This document shows, piece by piece, positions 47,952 through 58,142 of a stretch of DNA of 64,000 nt. Location: assembly GCA_032718475.1 (NCBI GenBank), contig JAUCBJ010007180.1:18159-82158 (forward strand). Reading direction: 5' to 3'. The position numbers and the translations under genes are program-made. Below the pieces are notes generated by a model. That model was not told where the DNA came from and ran no database searches. It saw nothing but the letters and a program-made list of their open reading frames with translations. Position 1 is the first letter of the stretch, and each line of letters opens with the position of its first letter. The DNA comes from Nemertoderma westbladi (lineage: Eukaryota > Xenacoelomorpha > Nemertodermatida > Nemertodermatidae).

Positions 47952-49727
47952 ATGGAGAACATTCCATACCCTTTCGTTGATACTCAGCTGATTGCTCCCT
48001 GGGCAGAAGGCCGAGGTTTCTTCCGCACTATGTATGCCAATACACCCAGCGGCATTACCAAAGTACAACAAACCTCCATCGGACATCTTGCCTTTCAAGA
48101 ATACGGATGGAATTTCAAGGTTGGAAATCCTATAAATTACCAACAAGTATATGGAGATCATTATTCTCGTTTATACTTTGATGGACCATTGACCGCACCT
48201 GGCGCTGTGTATAGCTTTATGAGTGTTCCACTTCGTCCCTCCTTAGCTATATACACGATCTTTGAAAACGCAGCACTTGCCGGTTGGCATGCCGATGTGT
48301 GCAGTCGTACCATACGCGCCCATCCATTAATACTTGGAACCAAGCTCGCCAAGTTAGATGAACACAATAAATTCATCCGCTTCGAATGTTTCAGGCGCTT
48401 TCTGACTCCGTTCCGTAACGTTGATAGTCAGTTCAAGGACCGCGCTCTGACCAAACTCAGCCTAAGGGACTCAGCTGCGGAGAAGCTAAACAGCGCGGGA
48501 TTTGCTCTCTTTCAGGACGTTTGTATACAGAACTTACATTCATCTGTTATACAAAGACCCCGAATACCCACAGGTTATTCTGTCGTGGAAGTTCAGACAG
48601 TGGGTCCGCTTGCGGAGACAGCCGCACCTACCTCAGCTATGCAATTGGAAGACGAACCAATATGCTTAGAACCTGAAGCGATCCAGCCTACAGCGCCCCG
48701 GAGCAGCGATAACGACTACGTCTTAGAGTGGTATCAAGGTCCACAATGTCTTACCGCATACGATTATCGACACGCTAACTATGTTTCTCGAAAACGTTGT
48801 CGATTATGCGCATCGAGAGACCATTTCACCCCTATGGACTCAGACGTACCCTGCTCCTATTTCCACGAACAACCGATGATGGAGATATATTGTGCGTATT
48901 GCAGACTTAATAACTCTCATATTTTTGCAGTCTGCCCCCAATTTATGACTCAATGCCACCACTGTCAACTTAAAGGACATGCCAGTTATAATTGCCCCTT
49001 TAATCGCGATTTAGAGAGCGTAGATGAGATGATTACCCTGTGCTACATCCGAGCTTGGGAAGCGAACGCGCATTTGCATTGTGAGTCCCGCCATCGCTAC
49101 TACCCTGGACGCTCTTACGAGGGAGTTTACGCGTTCCATCCTTATTTATTCGCGTCTGTGGAACAAAAAACACGCACACCGAGTTACGAACTAATGAAGC
49201 GTGTTGGTGAGTGTATTTCCACCAAATTTGTTCGAAAATACCTTAGGAACGTCAATCCTAACGATATTACTTCATACCATTTGATCAATTACATCCGTCA
49301 AGACCCTGAGTATGGCGATTTATTTATCAACTCGCACCCTGAGTTACAGGAAGTATCTCGACGGCCCTACGAATATCGAGCCCGAGAACGCGAGCTGGAA
49401 AGAACCATTAAACCAAGGAAGTTTCTCACCACTCACGGTCCGCCTACCGCCGTTGTCCAGACGACCCGTCAAGGACCCGTAGGAGCTGCTGTCCTAAGAC
49501 GCGCCCTAAAGGCCGTTAGACCTCGCTCCACTGAAGTTGATATCGATCAACCAGGTACCTCAACCGGTGGATACACCGATCGTAATCCTAAACCTTCTGA
49601 TGCAATTGTATTGCACCCTTCACCCAGGAGTTACAGCCCTCCTAGTAAAGTGGCTCGCCCCAAAGAGAAAAGGACTCTTGCTAGCCTCAAAAAACTGCGT
49701 AAACGCCGTCCGCGTAAGAAAGACTAA
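47952..49727 (+). CDS. orfY: 591-residue zinc-knuckle accessory protein of the BEL element
   Basis: A complete, uninterrupted frame next to the 3' LTR; an in-frame TAG at 47934 lies just upstream, so the ATG at 47952 is the first possible start. Residues 1-240 are globular with no family I recognise. A cysteine-rich centre follows: C283-C286-H291-C301, then C314-C317-H323-C328, then C335-C338-H343-C348, the last being a canonical CX2CX4HX4C zinc knuckle (CHHCQLKGHASYNC). Residues 380-480 are charged and 485-591 are Pro/Arg/Lys-rich, ending in a nuclear-localisation-like KKLRKRRPRKKD. No signal peptide or membrane segment, so not an envelope protein. Nucleic-acid binding is a reasonable inference; the role is unknown. 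B retains a C-terminal remnant at about 80 percent identity. Confidence 0.85.
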   Translation: MENIPYPFVDTQLIAPWAEGRGFFRTMYANTPSGITKVQQTSIGHLAFQEYGWNFKVGNPINYQQVYGDHYSRLYFDGPLTAPGAVYSFMSVPLRPSLAIYTIFENAALAGWHADVCSRTIRAHPLILGTKLAKLDEHNKFIRFECFRRFLTPFRNVDSQFKDRALTKLSLRDSAAEKLNSAGFALFQDVCIQNLHSSVIQRPRIPTGYSVVEVQTVGPLAETAAPTSAMQLEDEPICLEPEAIQPTAPRSSDNDYVLEWYQGPQCLTAYDYRHANYVSRKRCRLCASRDHFTPMDSDVPCSYFHEQPMMEIYCAYCRLNNSHIFAVCPQFMTQCHHCQLKGHASYNCPFNRDLESVDEMITLCYIRAWEANAHLHCESRHRYYPGRSYEGVYAFHPYLFASVEQKTRTPSYELMKRVGECISTKFVRKYLRNVNPNDITSYHLINYIRQDPEYGDLFINSHPELQEVSRRPYEYRARERELERTIKPRKFLTTHGPPTAVVQTTRQGPVGAAVLRRALKAVRPRSTEVDIDQPGTSTGGYTDRNPKPSDAIVLHPSPRSYSPPSKVARPKEKRTLASLKKLRKRRPRKKD

Positions 49728-49814
49728 CTGTTTAGAGTATTTTTATAAATTTTTATTTTTAGAAACTGTGATTTGTTATATTTTATAGACTAAAATCCCA
49801 TTTTCTGGGAGCGG
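49728..49814 (+). promoter_or_regulatory. Region up to 3' LTR with possible polypurine tract
   Basis: AT-rich 87 bp ending TTTTCTGGGAGCGG directly before the LTR; GGGAGCGG is purine-rich and is conserved (as its complement) next to the B 3' LTR. This is the expected place for the plus-strand primer. Confidence 0.55.
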
Positions 49815-50959
49815 TGTAAAGGCTTTTGCGTAATTAGCCGGTTATTTTCCCCGTAAAGTACTCTGTAGTTGGTTTAACAGGCATAAAAGGCCGTGTCCTT
49901 ACTGTATTGTTGTTTTAGAGGACATAAAAGTAATTTCTTCTGTATGTGTACTTTAGCGGACATAATCCGCAATTTTATGACGCAATAAGCCGGATCCTCT
50001 TGAAACAGTGTAGCTACCATGACGACGGCTAACAGCTGATATTGCCACGTAGAACATCTCTTTGTTCTTTGTTCTCTCTTTGATCGGTCGACCAATCAGA
50101 GCGTTTTTTGCCTCTGTGTTAGATGGTAGATAGAAACTCTTGGAGTTGAGTCAGTATGTGATTTTTCCACAGCCTACAACACCGGCGTGGAACCTCCGTG
50201 TTTCAGTCTTTAGTTCAACATTAGTAGGCTTAATTATAGAACGTATATCCGTTATCAAACCAACTAACTTACTCACTGATCATATCAATTCTTAACATTA
50301 CTGCTTTGCTGTCGGTTATTCATTATATTTGTTGATGTAACATTATATTTGGAATACTGATAAACAATCAGACACCCCAATCTTCTTGATATACTAAAGG
50401 TTAGAGAGACCGGATACATATAACGATTGCGACTTACATTAAGTGGTTTGAAGTGAATCTAATGCTATTTTATAGGCCCTACACGTATTGTCTGTTGTTC
50501 TCCTTATATGTGACTAAAATTAGTGAAGGTCGGCAGATTAGTGTGCACATTGTGCAGTATTGTGTATGATTGTGATTGATAACGAAGCATCTCCTAAAGA
50601 ATGCGCCATATACGTGAATCTATAGCCATCCCGTTGTGTCTGGTTTAAGTCATAACTCTGTTTATATATTTAAAGCGCCACGTCCTAAAGGAACTGTTAA
50701 TATTTCCCGAAAGTGAATAATATTTGTCAGAGATTATATATACTAAGATCAGTCGAATAATACAGTAGGCCTATCCCGCAATACGATTAGGCTTCCGAAT
50801 CCAGTCTCCCGGGTATATCCAGCGGGTGAATGATCGCGCATAGACTGGTTTCGGCTAATGTAGTGTATCAAATATTTGTCGTAGGCTAAAGACTATCTAT
50901 TATCTAGAAGACATCCTAATTTGGCAGGTTAAACTGCTAAAGGTCTGAAAGCGCGAACA
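49815..50959 (+). repeat. Element A 3' LTR
   Basis: 1145 bp, TGTAAAGG...GCGAACA, about 99.5 percent identical to the 5' LTR by eye. Confidence 0.95.
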
Positions 50960-50964
50960 ATATG
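50960..50964 (+). repeat. Target-site duplication ATATG (element A, right)
   Basis: Second copy of the 5-bp duplication; the LINE-2 frame resumes through it. Confidence 0.93.
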
Positions 50965-51350
50965 GGATTCCTGATGAAATCATTGCAGCAATCATATCAG
51001 TATACGATGGTTCGACAACATTTGTGTCTACTGTTGACGGTGACACAGAACCATTTGAAGTGTTATGGGGCGTCCTCCAGAAAGACACACTTGCACCATT
51101 CTTGTTCATAATTGTTGTTGACTATGTTCTACGCATGTCCTTAGATCATCATAATGATGATGGGGTGATGATAACTCCACCTACTGGCTCCAGAAGTCGA
51201 GGAAATCCTGCCAAGTACCTAACTGATCTAGACTTTGCTGATGACTTAGGAGTACTCTCACAATCACTAGAGGGAGCCCAACGGCTCCTCAGCTCATTAG
51301 AACATGCTGCTTCTAGTGTGTTCTAGTGTTCTAGAACTGCCGATCCTAGT
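50960..51350 (+). pseudogene. LINE-2 reverse transcriptase, 3' fragment, and element 3' end
   Basis: Continues the polymerase interrupted at 15526: a GIPDEIIAAIIS-type block, then LWGVLQKDTLAPFLFIIVVD and the catalytic FADD in LDFADDLGVLSQSLEGAQRL (frame 51024-51326). Shortly after, the sequence drops to GCCGATCCTAGTAG at 51340-51352, which is the 3' end of this family at its other two copies, so everything between the palm domain and the 3' end is deleted. It is a dead, internally deleted copy. Confidence 0.85.
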
Positions 51351-52554
51351 AGTGTGGTTACACAGTGAAAACAAGCTGGATGAGTCTGCCTGAACATGAG
51401 TAGGGTATCAAGTTTTGCCGTACAGCTGTAGGTACCTGAGGTAGATAGCGAGTCTGTAGGTAGCGGCTTCCGAGATTTCAGAAATGGCTAAGTTGACAGT
51501 CTGAGTGTCAGACTGTGCTGGATGTGAGTTCTAAGATATCCCACCGCTGCCACCACGCCAATGTAGAAGGAAGCTAAGAATGATATATGTATCAGTATAT
51601 GATAATATAATAACAGAGAAGCTATATGGTAGGGATCGGTAAAAGTGTGTTATGCACATGCAGACTAAGAGTGCCGGTTGGACAGGCATGGCCTACAGTC
51701 AATCCCAAGAGGGTAGGTAGCGCAATAGTGCTGCGCGGACTGGCGCAGGCAGAACCCCGCGGCAACCCTTCATACTCCTACAGGCACGTCATTGGTACGG
51801 TACTCCAGGTACGTTATTGGTTCATTTGGATAATAAATACATAATAGGAGAGGAGCCCTACCATTTATAAGTATTAGACCTACCTACAGACAGCGACTGA
51901 ATTTATTCAGCACGTGATTCATATTTGTAAAATGTACACCAATCGTAGTAAAATAGTATAAAATTTAGGGTCAGCCTGATTATTTTACCGTATATTTTGA
52001 TCAACACACACGCCTTTTTGAAATTATTCATACCTCACAAAAAACATTATTTGTCTTATATCCGCGACCTTTGTACCTTGTACGCTAGTAGGAATTTAGC
52101 TAGCAACCCCACCCCATATAAATCACACCGCGGCAAGGTATACGAGCGCATATAGTCCGTCAACCTGTCAGCACCATTAGTTAGGATTCGCTGCGCGGGG
52201 TTTTGTTTTGACTAGTTCCTCTTCCTGTACGTTCGTAGACAACCAGTATAATTATTTAGAGTTTACTGTTTTTACCAAAGGTAATAGTACGTTGGACTTG
52301 TTCTCACTAATAAACTATTTGTTTGCAAGAATAAAGTAACAAATTTATTCTTAATTTTTACCTTCTCGCTCGAATATACCTCAAAATCGGTAGAAAAATT
52401 TGTAGGGTACTTTTTCCCTTTGGAAAAAAGTAGGATTGCATGAACACAGTGTGTTTAAAAAATACCCACCCGAAATGTTTTTTCAGAACAACCACATGCA
52501 CTAGTTATTTAAAAAAAAAAATTTAAAATATTTGACCGGGCTATTGTCTTTTAA
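51351..52554. other. Non-coding stretch
   Basis: No gene, repeat boundary or RNA that I can support. It becomes strongly AT-rich after 52260. Confidence 0.5.
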
Positions 52555-53345
52555 TTAACAATTATAAATTATTAAATTATTATAATTATATTAATTATAT
52601 TAATTATATTATAAAACTTTAAAAAAATTACCAATTCAAAATTGCGATTTATTTGCAGTCTGCATGTTTTAGTTTAAATTTAGCTTGAACTAACATATTT
52701 CATCGGGCTATTGGCCATTAATACACAATAATTTAATGGCTCATATTGAAATATGTAGTCGCAAATAGAATAATTTGAAATTTCGCCGAAAATATTACTT
52801 CCATTGATACCACAGACTCAAATGTAGTACCATTGAACAGCAATCATCGATTTAGTTTTGGGCGAAACCTCCAAAAAAAGAGTAGAGCGGTTAGTTATCG
52901 AGATATTTCACAAAAGGTGCACATATAGAGTTATGTGTACAAAAGGCGCATAGTGAGCCTAAAGTAGGCCCCCCTACACCTTTTATACAATATCTCGAGA
53001 AATAAGCGCTCTAGTCTTATTCTGATGGTTTCTACCCCAACTAAATCGATGATTGTGGTTCGAATGGTTCTATGTTTGAGTCTGTGGGATCAATAGAAAT
53101 ACTATTTTCGGCGAAATTTCAAATTATTCTGTTTGCGGCTCTACATGTTTCAATATGAGCCATTAAATTATTGTGTATTAATGGCCAATATCCCGATGAA
53201 ATATGTTAGATCAAGCTAAATTTAAACTAAAATATCGTGCATACTGCAAGTAAATCGAAATTTTGAACGTGTAATTTTTTTAACGTTTTATAATATTATC
53301 AATATAATTGTAATAATTTAATTTATTTATTTATTTTGTTTATTT
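52555..53345. repeat. Long imperfect palindrome, about 790 bp
   Basis: The left arm (about 52555-52935) is matched in inverted order by about 52965-53345. Paired landmarks are TTAATACACAATAATTTAATGG (52720) with its complement near 53165, the GAAATTTCGCCGAAAATA block near 52780 with its complement near 53107, and CACAAAAGGTG near 52910 with CACCTTTTATAC near 52976. The central loop is about 40-60 bp. Arms look 80-90 percent complementary. Probably a foldback transposon; no coding. Confidence 0.85.
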
Positions 53346-53642
53346 TTAATTTATTTAATTTATTTAATATATTATTTAATTTATTAAAAAGTAAAATATA
53401 TGTATTTACTGTACGGTAAATAAAATATGATTAATTTACTGTTCATCCGATATTGCACCAATGTCTAGTTAAATAATACTTACCTACAGTACTTAGGGGT
53501 GCATTAATGTATGCCAAAATTAAGAATTTTAAAAAATTATTGTCTGTTCGAGAATGGATTATATATGGATTGGATGGAGATAATATGCCTACATGAAGTA
53601 GCCTGCATTAATCTGTGTATCTACTGTGGCCGTGTAGGCCTA
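53346..53642. other. AT-rich non-coding stretch
   Basis: Low-complexity TTTAATTTATT sequence, then a short unsupported frame. Nothing identifiable. Confidence 0.4.
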
Positions 53643-53728
53643 AGTACGGCTGAAGTACAGCAGAAGTACGCCCGAATTATGGCCGAAGTACGCATGAAGT
53701 ACGGCCGACGTACGCCCGAAGTACGGTA
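53643..53728 (+). repeat. Degenerate GAAGTACGGCC minisatellite
   Basis: Six or so copies of a GAAGTACG core spaced 10-16 bp apart. Confidence 0.8.
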
Positions 53729-54657
53729 TTAGTTTACATAAAATTTTCCCGTGACAGTTGTTTGACTCCGTACCATGGGCTCGAATGTCGCCGTTTCATT
53801 GGGCCCCTCGCCTCCCTCGACCTGCCGCAGGCTGGCGGTGTTGGTACGTATGTTGGAGACTAGTTGGTGTTTTGGCCCGATATCGTTCTGTGACTGCCTC
53901 GCAAACTGTGATATCTTGGGTCCCTGTCTGACTGTTTCTACCAACCGTCCCGTGTGATGATCTTCAACTCCTGGGTTGCTTTGGCATATTCATCTTTAGT
54001 TATTGAGTTTGTGGTTTATATTTTGTATCTATAATACAAAATGTATCACCCACTGTGGGTTGAGATGTCAACTTGCTGCCCTGCTGGGTTGGGTTCGGAC
54101 TACTAACTATACGTCTCAAATTCAAGCAATATAATAAAAGATATGTACAACAATTTGGGAGGGGGTTGTCCGTATCATGAGAAAGTTACACTATAGAACG
54201 ACTCATGGTGTAGGTAAATTATATATTATAATTTTTAATATAGGGTGAGTGAGGGAGACTTGACTTTAGGGGAGACATGATTTTTTGATATAACTCACAC
54301 ACGACCTATTACGCCTATAACTTATTTTATTTTACAAAACATTCAAATAGTGTTTAAGATAAGCCTACATGTAGAAAACACCCGAAAAACGTTAATTTTT
54401 GTTATCTATTGTTTATTTTCCGTTTTATTGTCAATAAACATTTTGAGGATGCAAAAGTAAATTTGTCCCCTTTGCAACAAACCCATGAATTTTTTCGTAA
54501 AAACTTTTTCCATTGAGATTGAAAATTGTGAAATCTCGTAGCTAAATAAAAATGGAAAATTTTATATTTTCCGTAGATTTTAAGTGGGTTGGAGTGAGGG
54601 CTGGCATACAACTATACCAGGGGTATTCTTTTAGACAACAGATTACTGTCCAGTATA
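53729..54657. other. Non-coding stretch
   Basis: Short frames on both strands near 53730-53960 overlap one another and show no family resemblance. The remainder is AT-rich without features. Confidence 0.4.
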
Positions 54658-55354
54658 AATAGGGTTAATATTCCGATAATCTAAAACAAATCAGTCATAA
54701 CTACGCAGTATGAGTTGAAAGCATGAGTTGAGACACCGGCAGGTTGAGTTTCGCTGGGAAGTCAGTCTAAAGAACCAGAGTGAGGCCAGCTGCAGTCATT
54801 ATGACGACAAAGGGGATGACCAGGTTGTTGCCATCATTGTTGCTTGTTGGGTTGACCGGGTTGTCATTGTTGCTAGTTGGTTTGTCAAGGTTCTTGTCAT
54901 CTATGATGCTAGTTATCGAAGCGACGTCCGGGTTGCATTTAGCAGCATCGCAGCAGTATCTGACGCAGTCGGCGTTTTCCTCTACTTCTTTGACTGTAAA
55001 TGATGAAACGAATGTAATTTGATGTACAGTAGTTGAGGTTTAACAAAATAATAGTTTTTATTATAATTACCCCAATTTAACATACGGATATGGATTTAAC
55101 AAGGTGTAGTAAAATAAATTAAGTCTATAGTACTGGAGGTATTTAGGTTAATCTTGTATATAATATTATTGGAGTATTAAGAGGGGTATAATATTGTGTG
55201 AGTAAGTAATTAAGGAGGGCAGGGGTTTCAAGTAAGCAAACAGAGGATGAAAGAACTAAACCTACTGTAGTACTGTATGATATATGGAATATGACTGTGT
55301 GTTAGTATCAACACGGCAAGGCCGTGAAATTATCTTGGTGGAAGGTTGTGTACA

Positions 55355-55658
55355 GTAAATCCCCGTTCACGTCCAACGGTGCGTGAGCGGTAAAGTAGTC
55401 TGGCGGTATTGAAGCGGTAAGCCAGCGGTACACTACCCGGAGCCCGTTCACACCAACGGTACCGTTGCGGTAACTGATTGTCTATCTATTGGACTGTGAA
55501 TTCAACAGGAAATTACATTAATTGTTTTAACATTGTTTAAATGGGCTGCGGTATACTGCGCGGTTCAGCGCACAACTACCTGTTGGGTCGTTCACAGTCA
55601 CCAGTGTACCGCGTAACCGGACTACTACGGCTAAACGGAGACTAACGACCTTTATAAC
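55355..55658. other. Copy-2-specific segment, possible non-autonomous DNA element
   Basis: Absent from copy 1. GTTCACA and GTACCG words recur near both ends (CCGTTCACACCAACGGTACC at 55448, TCGTTCACAGTCACCAGTGT at 55589). No confident terminal repeat. Confidence 0.35.
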
Positions 55659-55661
55659 TTA

Positions 55662-55957
55662 AGGCCATGATACACCACAGGAGCGGCGAGCGGCAGCGGC
55701 GAGCGGCAGCGGCGAGCGGCAGCGGCGAGCGGCAGCGGCGAGCGGCAGCGGCGAGCGGCAGCGGCGAGCGGCCGCAGCAAGCGGCCACTTTTTAAAAATA
55801 GAACACATTATTTTCTATGGGTGATGATACATCACAAATGGGTGCTGCCACTCACCGCTCCTATAGTTTATCATACTAAAAGTCGCCGCTCACATCGGCC
55901 GCTCGCTGCGGCCGCCTGCCGCTGCCGCTCGCCGCTCCTGTGGTGTAATCATGGCCT
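55662..55957. mobile_element. 296-bp MITE, PIF/Harbinger-like
   Basis: Terminal inverted repeats of about 40 bp start AGGCCATGAT(T)ACACCACAG and continue GGAGCGGCGAGCGGC. TTA flanks both ends (55659-55661 and 55958-55960), the 3-bp target duplication usual for PIF/Harbinger elements. The interior is AT-rich and too short for a transposase. The left terminal repeat is expanded into a 13-bp minisatellite. Confidence 0.85.
55681..55785 (+). repeat. 13-bp GC-rich minisatellite (GAGCGGCAGCGGC)n
   Basis: About six perfect units in tandem within the left arm of the MITE; the right arm has only one or two. Confidence 0.95.
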
Positions 55958-56385
55958 TTAGCAAAGTCTCCAAACTGTGAGAGTAATTGCTGATTTATGT
56001 CAGATGGATACTCGTATCCACTGTAAACTCGTTGCGTTCGTTCGTTTTTTACCAAAATTCCATTTCTTTCTAAACTTTAGCCGGACTAAATACGTACCAA
56101 GTTTCGTTTAATTTCATCAAGGAATAACCGAGTTGTTAGCGATAAAAAATTTGCGACAACGACGACGACGACAGGCAACTCGTTAATGGCACCCATATGC
56201 TAAGGCTTCGCTCACTTCGTGGCTCGCCCAACAATGTACCCGGTTGGTTTGTGTGGGTAAAAGGGATTATTGGATTGAGGGGGGGGGGGGGGGTTGCCAA
56301 CAGCACTCACAGCTTAGAGTGAGGTAACTGACATTTTGGATGTAAAGGTGAAGGTGTTAATATTAGATCAGTCATGTGTAGTGAC

Positions 56386-57659
56386 GATTATTGCCAATAT
56401 CATGGCGTATTTTATGTTGTGGTTTTGATATAGAATTTATTCACCTCTTCCTAATAATTATTAGTACTTTATTATTGTATATTATTGGATTTACGTTATT
56501 CGCACCATGGCATGCGTACGTACGTGCAGTAACTTCCATTGGTGAGAAATAGTAGTTATTGTTCTAGTAGTTATCAATATATTGCAAGTCAAACTGAACC
56601 TTCTTATTTATGACACTGATTCCGGGTCTACTACATATCCTCGACCGGCCACAGGTTGACCGACAGCAGGTTCCCTGAACGAAACCAGATAGGATATGTA
56701 TAACGTAACTTAAATTAGTGAACCAGGGAAAATCTCAGCTGTGAGGAAGTATATTTTGGGTAAGATAAAGGGAGGTGAACTCGACCTAAAATTTACAGTA
56801 TGAGGTCTGGTGTAGTAGGTGTAGGAGGTGGGGTGGGGGAGGGGGGAAGTAAAAAAGTACTGTATCTTTTTAATTTTGTATTGTATGTTATCTTTGTACA
56901 AATTTAAACTAGCTAGTTTTTGTTTCATTTTTAACCTTCTATCTCCCAGTGTTCCCAATTGGGAGCATTTTTTAAAATTCAACTGGAGAAAATATAATAT
57001 AAGCTTCTATTACTTTTTTTAATGTTAATACGTTTAGGAAGAGTGGAATATTGTATTTTATTATCAACTTCAGCTATCAGTGTTTACTATCAATGTTTAC
57101 GTTGATCAACTATCAGTGTTTACAAACTACAAGTTGGTCTTTTGGCATGCCAAATTATGCCAGAGATTATGCCATTAGACTTTTAAATAATATGACATTA
57201 TTATTTGAAAAAAAACAATTCGGAAAAACGACCATCTTGTGCCAAATTACTCCCTTTAAAAATTAATGTTCCCATTTGGGAACACTGGTAAGAAAATAGA
57301 ATATCAAAAATTAGAAAATAATTGTACTCGATTTATTACTCTAAAAAATTGTTTAAAATTACATAACATATTTGTATGTATGTATTTGTGTCCTGCTGTA
57401 TCAAAAAAGACCAACTATTGTCCCATTTGGGAACACTATATGGGAACGTATTTCTGCTGTAAAGTAATATAGTAAAATTGAAACAAATACTGTTGGACTA
57501 TTGATGTAGGTAGGACGAATACAATTTGTATAGCCGAAATAAAACGTATTAAGCAATTTTTTGTCCCATTTGGAAACATTGGTAAAATACCATTTCGCAC
57601 AAAGTGTTACTTTATTAGGCTAACACTTTACTAGAACTTCAGTTTATCAGTAGGGTGTA
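56386..57659. other. AT-rich stretch with palindromic TCCCATTTGGGA words
   Basis: No gene. Variants of GTTCCCATTTGGGAACA lie at about 56948, 57267, 57417 and 57562, with one more at 58139 after the minisatellite. Small frames at 56710-57472 are not supported. Confidence 0.6.
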
Positions 57660-58142
57660 TAGGCTCAGTTCAGGACTCGAAAAAAGACCTAATGGAGCGC
57701 AGTAGGGCGTGTTGGCTGGCTCAGGACGCGAGAATATATCTAATCCAGCGCAGTAGAGGGTGTGTTGGTTCGGCTCAGGACGTGAGAACAGATCTAATGC
57801 GGCGCAGTAGGGCGTGTTGGCTTCGGCTCAGGACGCGAGAATATATCTAATCCAGCGCAGTAGGGCGTGTTGGCTCGGCAGGGTGTGTTGGTTCGGCTCA
57901 GGACGTGAGAATAGATCTAATTCAGCGCAGTATGGCGTGTTGCTTCGGCTCAGGACGCGAGAATATATCTAATGCAGCGCAGTAGGACGTGTTGGCTCGG
58001 CTCAGGACCGCGAAAATAGATCTAATGGAGCGCAGCAGGGCGTTTTGGCTCGGCTCAGGACGCGAGAATAGATCTAATGCAGCGCAGTAGGACGTGTTGG
58101 CTCGGCTCAGGACGCGAAAATAGATCTAAGGGAGCACAGTGT
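57660..58142 (+). repeat. 53-bp minisatellite, 9 units
   Basis: Each unit opens GGCTCAGGACGCGAGAATA and contains ATCTAATGCAGCGCAGTAGG and GCGTGTTGGCT. Units vary from 52 to 70 bp. The array ends at a TTCCCAAATGGGA palindrome. Confidence 0.95.

Larger units (their letters stand above)
15527..50959 (+). mobile_element. BEL/Pao LTR retrotransposon A, 35.4 kb including nested element B
   Basis: Two near-identical LTRs (15527-16672 and 49815-50959), TG...CA ends and a 5-bp duplication define the element. Without nested B it is about 20.1 kb: leader, gag, protease, reverse transcriptase, RNase H, integrase, an A-specific 2.8-kb segment, a spacer, orfX, orfY and the 3' LTR. The pol sequence and DUF1759-type gag place it in BEL/Pao. 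gag-pol is disabled at several points while orfX and orfY are open. Confidence 0.95.
54658..56385 (+). repeat. Dispersed repeat family R, copy 2
   Basis: Collinear with 13338-15150. It lacks the 42-bp minisatellite and the left foldback arm, and instead carries an insertion of about 600 bp (55355-55960) that includes the Harbinger-like MITE. A G-run of 16 or so at 56279-56294 replaces the shorter G-run of copy 1. Confidence 0.8.

Noticed and set aside
47952-49727. orfY as an envelope gene
   Set aside because: Position would fit, but there is no signal peptide, membrane segment or glycoprotein-like spacing; instead there are zinc knuckles and a basic nuclear-type tail.
53511-53957. Small frames on both strands
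   Set aside because: Mutually overlapping, short, and partly made by the GAAGTACG minisatellite.
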